A DNA stretch of 61,262 nt, from positions 1 to 61,262 of the forward strand of contig DASPRM010000043.1 of assembly GCA_035624455.1 (NCBI GenBank). Direction: 5' to 3'. The translations under genes and the position numbers were made by a program. Under the pieces are notes generated by a model, which saw only the letters and a program-made list of their open reading frames with translations, had not been told where the DNA came from and made no database searches. The first letter of the stretch is position 1; every line of letters starts with the position of its first letter. Positions 1 to 7,650 of the stretch are shown here, piece after piece. The DNA comes from Terriglobales bacterium (GTDB lineage: Bacteria > Acidobacteriota > Terriglobia > Terriglobales > Acidobacteriaceae).

Positions 1-64
1 TTTTCTCAATGGTTTAGAAAATCCACTCAAAATTTCCCACCCGTGATTTCACAGCTGTGGTTGC

Positions 65-262
65 TCACCTATCGGCGGACGATTTGAATACGGCGAGTGC
101 GACACGAGCGACCTGTTCCAACGCTTTCTTATCTGACTTTAACCTTGCCATTGCTCGCATGCCTTGAATGGTGACGACAAAGAAGCGTGCCAGGCCAGCG
201 GGGTCGTCCTTAGGTGACAGTTCGCGCTGCTTCTGGGCTCTAGTGAGAGCCTGAAGAAAGAT
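65..262 (-). pseudogene. TetR-family regulator, C-terminal fragment
   Basis: Reading the minus strand up to a TGA at 65-67 gives about 65 residues that look like the ligand-binding C-terminal end of a TetR/AcrR repressor: a helix FLQALTRAQKQ, then a GLARFF...IQGMRAMARLKSD-type stretch and a final amphipathic helix LEQVARVALAVF. No helix-turn-helix half is present. The similarity stops near 262-270, exactly where plus-strand amidohydrolase coding starts. The remnant is therefore truncated at its N-terminal side by a rearrangement junction. The family call rests on pattern recognition only, and the exact breakpoint is uncertain by about 15 bases. Confidence 0.6.
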
Positions 263-735
263 TGCTTGCCTGGTTCAACTCGCCTGAAGGCAAGTGGTTC
301 GGAAAAGAAATTGACGAAGACAACACGCCCGACCCGGAAATGCGCCGGGTATTCGACCGCGGGCCCATCCGCCGTGTGCGCCAGGTGGTGGGCTATCTAG
401 CCACCAGGAACGCCAACTTCCTCTTCGGCACCGACACGCCCTCTGCTCCCACGTACGGGAACCTGCCCGGACTGAACGGCTATCTGGAAATGCAGCAACT
501 GCATGAAGCCGGATTATCGTTCGAGCAGATATTCAGAGCTGCAACCATCAATAACGCTCGTGAGTTCAAACTCGACTCGCAAGTGGGAACGATTGAGCCC
601 GGCAAAGTCGCCAACCTCGTTCTGCTGAGAAAATCACCGTTGGAGAGCGTGGAGGCCTACGACAGCATCACCATGGTGTGGGTTCACGGAAAGCCGATCT
701 CCCGAGACAGCCTGGCGGCTAGCTCAAACAAGTAG
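262..735 (+). pseudogene. Amidohydrolase (imidazolonepropionase-like), C-terminal fragment
   Basis: About 157 residues match the last third of a metal-dependent amidohydrolase of the imidazolonepropionase/prolidase-like group. There is a GTDTPSAPTYG segment with the late metal-ligand Asp, a helical FEQIFRAATINNAREF stretch, and the hallmark closing segment GTIEPGKVANLVLL followed by VWVHGKPI. The N-terminal barrel with the HxH metal site is missing. The frame opens with a TTG that has no convincing ribosome-binding site, and upstream sequence reads as a TetR fragment on the other strand. I treat it as a broken gene, although expression of the stub cannot be excluded. Confidence 0.7.
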
Positions 736-943
736 TCCATTGTTCTCGTTGCGATTGCGAATCGATTCGTCGCTAGCCGGAAGTTGGCTGGATTGTCGGA
801 GAGCTGGCATTGCCGGCCCAAACGGAAGCCAAGGTCTCCCAAGTTGTGATATGGCGATGTTACGAAAGCAATTCGAAAGACCCATTTCCCAGCGGGCCTG
901 AATCGTAGGTAAACCTTAACTTGCCGTCCGAAGGCACTGAACC

Positions 944-1945
944 TTACTTGTGACCCTTGCCCCAGATGTAGTCATACCTCACGCTGAAGCCCGTAAGAGC
1001 CGGGCCATTATGATGTACCACTGCCTTGGCGAATTCGAACAACAGTGAGTTTCGGGAATTGATGGACACGTTCATTTCACTGCCTAATACGAAATTGTGT
1101 TGCGCATTGTTCTGATCAACGCCGTTCACGAATGTGGCGGCCCGAAAGGAGTAGCGCGTATCGAGGGAGAACCAGACATTGTCGTTGAAAGAATAGCTGA
1201 TGTGTCCCTCAAGTCCGGGCAGTGGCTCTTGCCGCAGGATCTCCCTTCCATGATAGGAGGTGTTATCCGAGTAGAAATACGCGTTGCCGTAGGCGTCGAA
1301 CTCACATTTCTGTTCGCGTCCAAATGGATGAGACAACGCAATTTCGGGTTTGAAGGACCAGCGATCGGAACCGAGATTGAGAATCTTGTCGGAACGATAT
1401 AGCCCGGTAGGTGCAGTCATCGTGAAGCTTACCCCCAAAGAGGTGGCCGGTTTATAGTTCTGAAATTGCGCCACGCTGAGTGCGGGCCCGCCTTTCAGCA
1501 GCATAGCCACAGAGTAGCTAGAGTCGCCCGCGCCTGTGACGGAGCCCTGGATGTTGGTTCCGGTGATCGAGCCACTGAGACCTGCGATCGGAACGCCCGC
1601 TTCCACCCACATCAAGCGGTGAAGCAACCCAAAATAGCGCGTGTAGTCGATGACTCCCTGATTGAGGTTGAATTTTGCGCCTGCGATGACAAGTGAGGTA
1701 TCAATCGAAGCGTTGGCACGCACGTAAGCGTAGTTGAGCTCGAGCTGATTTGTGCCGACAGGGGTATTTTCGTAAGCGCGAGCGTCGTTGAACTGCGCGA
1801 ATGCCGGGCTGTGAACCAAGGCAACGGCCAACGAAAAGCACGCGAGGAGCAGTCTTCCGTTCAGCGAAATCGTGTGGCGGGCCCGGCACCCGCAGCACAG
1901 CCTCAGCGGGTTCAACTGAGTGAGTTCGGTCGTAGCGCAGGGCAT
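944..1945 (-). CDS. Outer-membrane beta-barrel protein (phenol-degradation MetA-like)
   Basis: A 333-residue protein. Residues about 25-48 form a signal peptide (RLLLACFSLAVALVHSPAFA). A repeated alternating hydrophobic/aromatic beta-strand pattern follows and ends in an aromatic-rich last strand (VRYDYIWGKGHK). The GVPIAGL...GAGDSSY and PTGLYRSDKILNLGSDRWSFKPE stretches resemble the 'putative MetA-pathway of phenol degradation' outer-membrane family, whose function is unproven and may be substrate uptake. The ATG at 1945 lies two bases after the stop of the upstream membrane-protein gene, with GAGG just before it, so the two are probably co-translated. A longer open frame upstream overlaps that gene and is not credible. 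Confidence 0.72.
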   Translation of the reverse strand: MPCATTELTQLNPLRLCCGCRARHTISLNGRLLLACFSLAVALVHSPAFAQFNDARAYENTPVGTNQLELNYAYVRANASIDTSLVIAGAKFNLNQGVIDYTRYFGLLHRLMWVEAGVPIAGLSGSITGTNIQGSVTGAGDSSYSVAMLLKGGPALSVAQFQNYKPATSLGVSFTMTAPTGLYRSDKILNLGSDRWSFKPEIALSHPFGREQKCEFDAYGNAYFYSDNTSYHGREILRQEPLPGLEGHISYSFNDNVWFSLDTRYSFRAATFVNGVDQNNAQHNFVLGSEMNVSINSRNSLLFEFAKAVVHHNGPALTGFSVRYDYIWGKGHK

Positions 1946-1947
1946 CC

Positions 1948-3132
1948 TCAGAAGACGACTTTGATGATTCGCATGATGAGTTCTTCCGGCGACCAGATCG
2001 TCAACAGCAGGGGGAGGAACGGGCTGGCTGTGACCGCCGCCAGACGAGTGATGTCGTCGAGACCGAACGGCGCCATGCGCATGTCGCGCACCAGGCCATA
2101 GCTGTTGCCAAGATCGGCGAGGGACTGGATGTCGCCGGTTCCAAGCAGTTCGTCCGCTGGAAGTGGCCCATCGACCACCCACTTCTGCTGAAAACTCTCC
2201 ACATACCGGGAGGCCAGCAGACCATACTCGGCAGAACCCTTCCTTTTGGCAGCTGCCATCTTTGGACTGAACATGAAGAGCGGCCCAAGAATTGCCACGA
2301 CAAAGAACACTACAAAACCGAAGATCTGCAACTTGAAGGACGGCAAGCTTTCGCCCCTGTAAAGGACGCGACTGGCAACCAGTCCGGCAAGCAGAGCACC
2401 CTGAGCGAAGAGGATTGGGCCGAAGGCATAAGAGGTCTTGCCCAGGAACCCGATACCAGCGCAGCGGTCCGGGTGGCTTGGAATGAGATTCAGGTTTATC
2501 CGGCTGACCTGCCAGAGGAAACGGAACCAGATGAAAAATCTCCAGTACCAGCGCAACAGGATGAACTGCACGATGGGTAGGCTGATGAAGACGTACCAGA
2601 AGCCGGCAGTAGTCAACGACCACCGCCCACCCGCTCCGGCATACCAGGTATCGGTACCGAGGACGACGCGCCCGTGCCAGAGCCACAGACCAAAACCGTA
2701 GGCGCAGGCCAAAACTACGATCTCGGCGGCAATCGAATTGCGCAGCCTCATGGCTGACGCGACGGCACTCTCAAAGCGGGGCAAATCCTGGGGCAAAATG
2801 ATCCGGCGCTCAACGAATCGGCGCACGATAGGACGTAGACGCGAATGTACGACCAGCTCGGCCGCGATCAGGACCGGGAGGGCTACCAGAAATCGCACAT
2901 GCACTTCTACGTCCTGAAAAAACGAGATCCGGCTTCCACTCCCCATGACCGGGCTCAATCCGGCCAGAATCAAAAGCGGCAGCCATGCGATCGCCGCAAT
3001 AAAAAATATGCGGCGATATAAGAGCTCCAGGTGGTCTCCTTCGAGATGCGCTCTCCGCAAGAGCTGATAGAGTGGACCACCGAGCACCAAGGAAAAATCT
3101 TGGGGTTCTCCGAGCAGATTGGGCTCTGCCAT
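1948..3132 (-). CDS. Multi-pass inner-membrane protein of unknown function
   Basis: A 394-residue protein with about seven hydrophobic segments: FFIAAIAWLPLLILAGL, FLVALPVLIAAELVV, IAAEIVVLACAYGFGLWLW, FWYVFISLPIVQFILL, ILFAQGALLAGLVA, a strongly hydrophobic QIFGFVVFFVVAILG segment and a C-terminal FLPLLLTIW. Between helices is a conserved-looking SRINLNLIPSHPDRCAGIGFL loop. There is no signal peptide and no recognisable catalytic domain. It resembles conserved hypothetical membrane proteins but I cannot name a function. It is the first gene of a two-gene operon with the outer-membrane protein just downstream, which suggests an envelope-spanning partnership; that is an inference. Confidence 0.75.
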   Translation of the reverse strand: MAEPNLLGEPQDFSLVLGGPLYQLLRRAHLEGDHLELLYRRIFFIAAIAWLPLLILAGLSPVMGSGSRISFFQDVEVHVRFLVALPVLIAAELVVHSRLRPIVRRFVERRIILPQDLPRFESAVASAMRLRNSIAAEIVVLACAYGFGLWLWHGRVVLGTDTWYAGAGGRWSLTTAGFWYVFISLPIVQFILLRWYWRFFIWFRFLWQVSRINLNLIPSHPDRCAGIGFLGKTSYAFGPILFAQGALLAGLVASRVLYRGESLPSFKLQIFGFVVFFVVAILGPLFMFSPKMAAAKRKGSAEYGLLASRYVESFQQKWVVDGPLPADELLGTGDIQSLADLGNSYGLVRDMRMAPFGLDDITRLAAVTASPFLPLLLTIWSPEELIMRIIKVVF

Positions 3133-3197
3133 TGTGCTGAACCTATCCTCCTCCTCTAAACTGCGTGCTTCTCGTCCTCGCGATGTGGTTCGTCAAT

Positions 3198-3416
3198 CTA
3201 CACCAGCCGCCGAAGCTTCAACGCGTGGGGCCCCACCCTGAATGTATGCCAGGGCTTCTGCAGCCGAGTCGAATCGACAAAAATGCGCACGGCACTCTCA
3301 AGGTCCATATCACCATCTCGCTTGCCGGAGAGAAACTGTTGTTCGGTGTTCCAGAAATCCCATAGAAGGCTGGGCACCGTCTTCACTGAGCTCTTGCACG
3401 TCACGTTGCTAGCCAT
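3198..3416 (-). CDS. Possible small protein, unknown
   Basis: A 72-residue frame starts with ATG at 3416, 66 bases before the membrane-protein gene on the same strand. The composition (SLLWDFWNTEQQFLSG, DLESAVRIFVDSTR) is protein-like rather than random, but no family is recognised and the ribosome-binding site is weak (GGGGCGG). It could equally be a chance frame in a degraded interval. Confidence 0.28.
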   Translation of the reverse strand: MASNVTCKSSVKTVPSLLWDFWNTEQQFLSGKRDGDMDLESAVRIFVDSTRLQKPWHTFRVGPHALKLRRLV

Positions 3417-3717
3417 CGCTTGACCGCCCCTAAGAAGGAGTTTCCTCTTTGGCGCGGATGGGTTGCCCCTTCGAATGAGACCTTTCGAAAAACGAGAGGA
3501 TGTCCGCGTTTCCAGAGGCTACCCCTTCATTGACGCAAAGAATAGTAGAGATTTCTGGACGAAATAGGAGTGTACTCTCTGGTGCAAGCCGTGCGACAGC
3601 GGCATAAACTGGCGCAATCCGGAACACTCGACCGTTTGTCCCGACGACGAACGTGAAAGTTCACCGACACCATCGGAGTCCATCGTACGTCTGCACAGCC
3701 GCTCCGTGTGGGCAGCT

Positions 3718-3924
3718 ATGAGTAAAGCCTTCCCTTCCAATTCCAGCGGGCCCGGCCAAGTCACCCACCTTAACCCCAAGATAGAGGGCCCTGTCTGGAT
3801 TCGTTGGGTTCCTGGATTGAATACGTTTGGTCGCTATGAGCGTTCGTGGTTGCGACACGACCTTGTGGCCGGGTTGGTCATGACCGCTATGCTGGTGCCG
3901 GTAGGCATCGCCTATGCTCGTTGA
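3718..3924 (+). pseudogene. SulP-family anion permease, N-terminal fragment
   Basis: The reading frame ends with the characteristic SulP start: RWVPGLNTFGRYERSWLRHDLVAGL, then AMLVPVGIAYA, the first transmembrane helix of sulfate-permease/SulP carriers. Instead of continuing with the second helix it hits a stop at 3922-3924. The frame overlapping at 3914 codes for an unrelated C-terminal stretch. Only about 10% of a normal SulP protein (around 550 residues) remains, so this is a truncated relic with a breakpoint at about 3912-3918. Confidence 0.68.
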
Positions 3925-4177
3925 CACCTGGAACGACGCCACACATCACTATGAGATCACGCTGATCGATTTGAATACGAAGCAGAGAACCACGCTTATC
4001 GGCAGCACGGAAACGGGAAACGCCGACGTTTGGGATCCTTTGTATACCGGCGGCCCGCTTGTGTGGGTTTCCCCGCGAGACATCAGCCAGAACCAAGAAA
4101 TTCATATGATGAGCTTTAGTCCGCTACAAATTACGCACAATAACGTCGCGGATTACTTTGCGAGCACTCTCCGGTAG
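3914..4177 (+). pseudogene. Beta-propeller-like protein, C-terminal fragment
   Basis: About 87 residues ending in a normal stop. The stretch ITLIDLNTKQRTTLIGST followed by VWDPLYTGGPLVWVSP has the spacing of one propeller blade or TolB-like repeat (a strand, a turn with N/D, then a VW strand). No start with a ribosome-binding site is visible, and the frame opens inside the SulP relic. It is best read as the surviving 3' end of a larger secreted or periplasmic gene joined to the SulP 5' end. Family assignment is tentative. Confidence 0.45.
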
Positions 4178-4211
4178 TCCCTGGAGATACACGAGCCCTG
4201 GAACCATTTCG

Positions 4212-4246
4212 AATAATCGGGGAGCCATGCCATGCTCCCCGTTATT
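4212..4246. terminator. Strong hairpin, probable bidirectional terminator
   Basis: CGGGGAGC (4218-4225) pairs with GCTCCCCG (4234-4241) around an 8-base loop. The stem continues as AATAA/TTATT past a single bulged T, so A/T-rich arms flank a GC-rich stem on both sides. It lies 34 bases after the last fragment of the decayed zone and separates it from the PqqD operon. Confidence 0.6.
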
Positions 4247-4581
4247 TAGTGAATCCCTTGGTATCAGGGGGTAACCGTAGGTCGCTAGAGTGATTGGTTT
4301 TGGGCCCGGGAATCGCACATCCGATGTGGCAGCGTACGACTCGTCCTCAGGCACTCCCATTGAACGGCGTCCCGGCCGCCAACTGAGTTGCAATTTCTTG
4401 CACATCAGGCATGGGAATCACTTACTTTCGAGTGGCTTGTTTCCAGTTAAGCTATGTATTTTATTAATGTTACACGCTGGTGCCGAAGACCGTGGTTTGG
4501 TTAACTAATTGCTCTAACGTAGCCGAACTAACTACTCCGCTGGATTAGATCTTCCCCCCCGCAGAGTTCGAGGGACGGCCC
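4247..4581 (+). promoter_or_regulatory. Long upstream region of the PqqD-kinase operon
   Basis: These 335 bases have no supportable gene. The segment about 4430-4530 is clearly more A/T-rich than its surroundings. It holds a loose promoter-like pair: TTGTTT at 4437-4442, and TATTAA at 4462-4467, spaced wider than ideal. If that promoter is used the leader would be about 110 bases. GAGG at 4570-4573 serves the ATG at 4582. Short frames here (for example 4290-4508 and 4411-4467) were examined as possible precursor peptides and show no convincing signature. Confidence 0.3.
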
Positions 4582-5028
4582 ATGAATCTAAGCACGCAAT
4601 TCCGCGTGAACACTCCGAATGTCACCCATGAAACGATCGATGGCGAAACCGTCATCGTCAATTTGGTTAGCGGCAACTACTACAGCCTGCAAGGCACGGG
4701 AGTGCTGATTTGGCTGCTGGTGGAAAGAGGCTTTTCGGTTGAGGCAGTGATCGATTGGCTAAAACATCGGTATCCAAGCAAGGCGTCTGAAATCGAGCCA
4801 TGTGTCCTCAGCCTGCTGGGCCAGCTCAGTGAGGAGGATCTCATCGTCCCCGGTGCCGTGCCAAGCTCCACCCCGGAGGCGCCGTCGATGAATGAGAGCG
4901 TGGAAGGGCGGTTTGAACCGCAGGCACTGCAGAAGTTCACCGACATGCAGGAACTGTTGCTGCTCGATCCCATTCACGAGGTGGACAGCGCGGGTTGGCC
5001 CCACAAGAAATCGGATGTGACTGTCTGA
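4582..5028 (+). CDS. PqqD-like peptide-recognition protein with C-terminal tail
   Basis: A 148-residue protein. Residues about 10-92 form a PqqD-type winged-helix domain, the fold used as a RiPP recognition element: a beta pair TVIVNLVSGNYYSLQGTG (24-40), then a helix IWLLVERGFSVEAVIDWL and a C-terminal LLGQLSEEDLIV helix. Stand-alone PqqD is around 90 residues. Here a further 55 residues follow: a Pro/Ser linker (91-108), a helix FEPQALQKFTDMQEL and the distinctive LDPIHEVDSAGWP (128-140) near the C-terminus. It is the first gene of a seven-gene operon, 15 bases before the kinase-like gene. By family knowledge it should present a peptide to modifying enzymes; the tail could itself be the substrate (inference). 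Confidence 0.82.
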   Translation: MNLSTQFRVNTPNVTHETIDGETVIVNLVSGNYYSLQGTGVLIWLLVERGFSVEAVIDWLKHRYPSKASEIEPCVLSLLGQLSEEDLIVPGAVPSSTPEAPSMNESVEGRFEPQALQKFTDMQELLLLDPIHEVDSAGWPHKKSDVTV

Positions 5029-5043
5029 ACTAGCCTGCACCCC

Positions 5044-6150
5044 ATGTCCACGGCCCCAGCCAGCACGATTGAAGCCGCGCGAAGTGGCGACCACCTTCCG
5101 CGCTCGTTCTTCGAAGACTGTCAGCGGGCGTTTGAAGCGGCCGCCGAGCTGGTGGGCGAGTTCGACCAGTGCTTTCAATTAGGGGGATACGGCGTACGTC
5201 TCAGGTTCGCAGGAACTGCGCTGCTCGAAAATATGTCAAGAGCATTCGCCCCTGCGGCGTCTGCTTCCGCACACGTCCCCGACCTTACGATCTGCCTTTG
5301 GGACAGCGAATCGAGTGGTTGCCAGCCACCCCGGCCGCAATGGCGGGAACACAGATCGCTTCGAGGTGAAGTAGAAGGCTACAACACCACCCGCTTCTAC
5401 ACCGTCTATGAGCACGAATCTGGTGGCTTCACTCTGTTCGACAGGGAAAGGAATCTCGCCAATGTCTGGGTTCCCGCGGCAAATCGCGTCCCCTATTGGA
5501 TCAAAGGTTCACCCCTGCGAACGGTATTGTATTGGTGGATGGGACTTCACCAGCGGCAGCTGGTTCATGCAGCCGCTGTAGGCAATCGATCCGGTGGAGT
5601 CTTGATTGCTGGAAAAAGCGGTTCTGGCAAATCGACCACGGCGCTGGCCTGCTTGACGGCGGGAATGCAGTATGCGGGTGACGATTACGTGATCGTCGAT
5701 CAGGAACCCACGACATGCGTCTACAACTTGTACAACACCGCCAAGGTCTGCGCTAATCATCTGCATGCATTCCCCCAACTCCGGGATCTGATTGACAATC
5801 CTGGAAAGCTCGACACCGAAAAAGCCCTCATCTTTCTGAGCGACGGGGCATTTGCCAGCCGGATTGTCTCTGGTTTTCCTCTGCGATCGGTTCTGGTTCC
5901 GCGGGTAACTGGCTTGCGCGACACCCGCCTGAAGAAAGCTTCCCCGGCTCTGGCCCTCGCCGCTCTGGCGCCCACAACGATGTTTGCTCATCCTCGGGGA
6001 GGCGAACAGGACTTCAAGCGGGTAGGGGATCTGGTGCGCGCCATTCCTTGCTACCTGCTGGAATGCGGCACCGATCTGCAGCAGATTCCGCTCACCATAA
6101 CTGCTCTGCTGGAAAGCAGCTGTCGAGAGCCCTTGGAGGCGCAAGCGTGA
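5044..6150 (+). CDS. HPr kinase-related P-loop protein
   Basis: A 368-residue protein. The C-terminal half resembles the HPr serine kinase catalytic domain: HAAAV leading into a P-loop GKSGSGKST at residues 190-198, then AGDDYVIV about 20 residues on, as in HPr kinase. The N-terminal half (1-165) is family-specific and contains a WVPAANRVPYWIKGSPLRTVLYWW stretch. The HPr-binding region and PTS genes are absent, so the substrate is unlikely to be HPr. Relatives next to PqqD-like proteins phosphorylate the C-terminal end of lasso peptides (for example paeninodin). Here the PqqD gene is directly upstream and a GT2 start (GTG) overlaps the stop, so a peptide/protein kinase role is likely. Confidence 0.78.
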   Translation: MSTAPASTIEAARSGDHLPRSFFEDCQRAFEAAAELVGEFDQCFQLGGYGVRLRFAGTALLENMSRAFAPAASASAHVPDLTICLWDSESSGCQPPRPQWREHRSLRGEVEGYNTTRFYTVYEHESGGFTLFDRERNLANVWVPAANRVPYWIKGSPLRTVLYWWMGLHQRQLVHAAAVGNRSGGVLIAGKSGSGKSTTALACLTAGMQYAGDDYVIVDQEPTTCVYNLYNTAKVCANHLHAFPQLRDLIDNPGKLDTEKALIFLSDGAFASRIVSGFPLRSVLVPRVTGLRDTRLKKASPALALAALAPTTMFAHPRGGEQDFKRVGDLVRAIPCYLLECGTDLQQIPLTITALLESSCREPLEAQA

Positions 6151-6878
6151 CGGGTCAAACCTTGATCAGCGTCATCATTCCGGCGTACAACGCCGGAGCG
6201 TTTCTTGGCGACGCCATTGAATGTGTTCGGGAGCAGCACTATGAGCCGCTCGAAGTTATCGTTATCGACGACGGATCGACGGACAATACGTTCGAAGTAG
6301 CGGCATCGTTTGGCAATTGGGTGCATATCATCCGTCAGGAAAATCAAGGTCCGGCGGCCGCCCGCAACTCTGGTCTCCGCCTCGCGCAAGGCAACAGCAT
6401 TGCTTTCCTCGATGCCGACGATCTCTGGCCTGCAGGCACATTGAAGATGCTCGCTTCCCAATTGGCCGCTCGTCCAGAACTGGATGTCATTCTCGGCCGC
6501 GTTCAATACATGTGCCAGGTTGCAGCCCCAGGGGATACTCGCCGCTTTGAGCCATTCTCTGAGCCCTGCATCTCCATGAGTCTGGATGCCGGTCTTTTTC
6601 GTAGATCAGCATTCGACCGGGTGGGCTGCTTCAACGCCGCCATACGCTCCGGAGAAGACGTGGACTGGTTCATGCGCGCCCGCGAACAGCAAGTCGGCCT
6701 CAAAGTTCTGTCCGAGGTAACGTTGTTTTACCGCCGCCACGGCTGCAACATGACCCGTGCCCGGGAATCGATCCATGCTGATTTTGTTCGCGTCCTGAAA
6801 AGATCCATTGAACGGCGGAGGAACGCGAACACGCTGGAATCCCTGCCCCCAATGTCTGCGGATGCAGACAGCCGGTAA
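6147..6878 (+). CDS. GT2-family glycosyltransferase, copy 1
   Basis: A 243-residue family 2 glycosyltransferase: VIIPAYNAG at the N-terminus, VIDDGSTDNT nucleotide-binding segment, GPAAARNSG, then a DAD motif at residues 89-91 (FLDADDLW) for metal-sugar nucleotide binding, and GEDVDWF as the acceptor-side motif. The GTG at 6147 overlaps the kinase stop (GTGA) and is preceded by TGGAGG eight bases upstream. A longer frame upstream lies inside the kinase gene and is not used. There is no transmembrane helix, so it should be cytosolic. The end, LKRSIERRR, is shared with the two following paralogues. The sugar and acceptor are unknown. Confidence 0.88.
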   Translation: MTGQTLISVIIPAYNAGAFLGDAIECVREQHYEPLEVIVIDDGSTDNTFEVAASFGNWVHIIRQENQGPAAARNSGLRLAQGNSIAFLDADDLWPAGTLKMLASQLAARPELDVILGRVQYMCQVAAPGDTRRFEPFSEPCISMSLDAGLFRRSAFDRVGCFNAAIRSGEDVDWFMRAREQQVGLKVLSEVTLFYRRHGCNMTRARESIHADFVRVLKRSIERRRNANTLESLPPMSADADSR

Positions 6879-6912
6879 CCTGGCGCAAGGCTATGAGGAA
6901 GGTATCGAAAAT

Positions 6913-7650
6913 ATGAAACCACTGGTAAGCGTCATTATTGCGGTACGAAACGGAGAGCGCTACTTGCCGGCGGCGATCGAAAGTGTGCGCCAGCAGGACT
7001 ATCGGCCCCTGGAACTCATCGTCGTTGACGGCCATTCCAGCGACAACACCGCGGCGATTGCGCGCTCCTATCGCGATTTGCGCTACGTTCCGCAAGTCAA
7101 TCGTGGCGTCGCCGACGCTTGGAACCAGGGAATTGCGGCAGCCAAGGCGGACCTTCTTGCCTTTTTCTCGCATGACGATCTTTGGCTCCCGCACAAACTG
7201 GGCCGTCACATGGACCTTATGTTGAGCCGTCCAGAACTGCAATACACGGTATCGCGGGTAAAGTTTTTCCTGGAACCGGGACACTCCATCCCTTCCGGCT
7301 TTCGCGAAGAACTGCTGGTGGGCGATCGTGTCGCCTATATCCCGGAAACGCTGGTGGCGCGCAAGGCCCTGTTCGCCAGAATCGGAGGCTTCGATCCCCA
7401 GTTGAGCACCGCGGAGGATGTCGACTGGTTTGCCCGGGCAAAGGACCATCACGTGACACATGAGGTCATTCCCGAAGTGCTGGTCCACAAGCGAGTGCAC
7501 GACAGCAATATTTCACTGAACAGCATGACCAATGATCAGATGTTGCTTACAACCTTGCGGCAATCGATCCATCGCAAGCGGACTTTCGATTCAAAGACCA
7601 TGGTTCCAGGGTCTGCGGAAAACGGAAACACAAGGCTGAACCAGAAATGA
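6913..7650 (+). CDS. GT2-family glycosyltransferase, copy 2
   Basis: A 245-residue GT2 enzyme: VSVIIAVRNGERYL, VVDGHSSDNT, NQGIAAAK, then HDD (87-89, in SHDDLW) in place of the DXD of its neighbours, followed by AEDVDWFARAKDH and VHKRVHDSNIS. The ATG at 6913 has GAGGAAGG about ten bases upstream. Extending the frame to 6808 would overlap copy 1, so the shorter start is preferred. The stop overlaps the start of copy 3 (ATGA). The H-D-D variant is common in GT2 but suggests its donor specificity differs from copies 1 and 3. It keeps the basic C-terminal LRQSIHRKR segment. Confidence 0.88.
   Translation: MKPLVSVIIAVRNGERYLPAAIESVRQQDYRPLELIVVDGHSSDNTAAIARSYRDLRYVPQVNRGVADAWNQGIAAAKADLLAFFSHDDLWLPHKLGRHMDLMLSRPELQYTVSRVKFFLEPGHSIPSGFREELLVGDRVAYIPETLVARKALFARIGGFDPQLSTAEDVDWFARAKDHHVTHEVIPEVLVHKRVHDSNISLNSMTNDQMLLTTLRQSIHRKRTFDSKTMVPGSAENGNTRLNQK

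Noticed and set aside
1946-2686. Open frame extending the outer-membrane gene upstream
   Set aside because: It overlaps the membrane-protein gene out of frame and lacks family sequence; the ATG at 1945 opens directly before the signal peptide.
4411-4467. 18-residue frame as a possible leader or precursor peptide
   Set aside because: No ribosome-binding site and no recognisable core; too short to judge.
4290-4508. 72-residue frame upstream of the PqqD gene as a possible precursor peptide
   Set aside because: GTG start without a ribosome-binding site, arginine/proline-rich random-like composition, no leader/core pattern.
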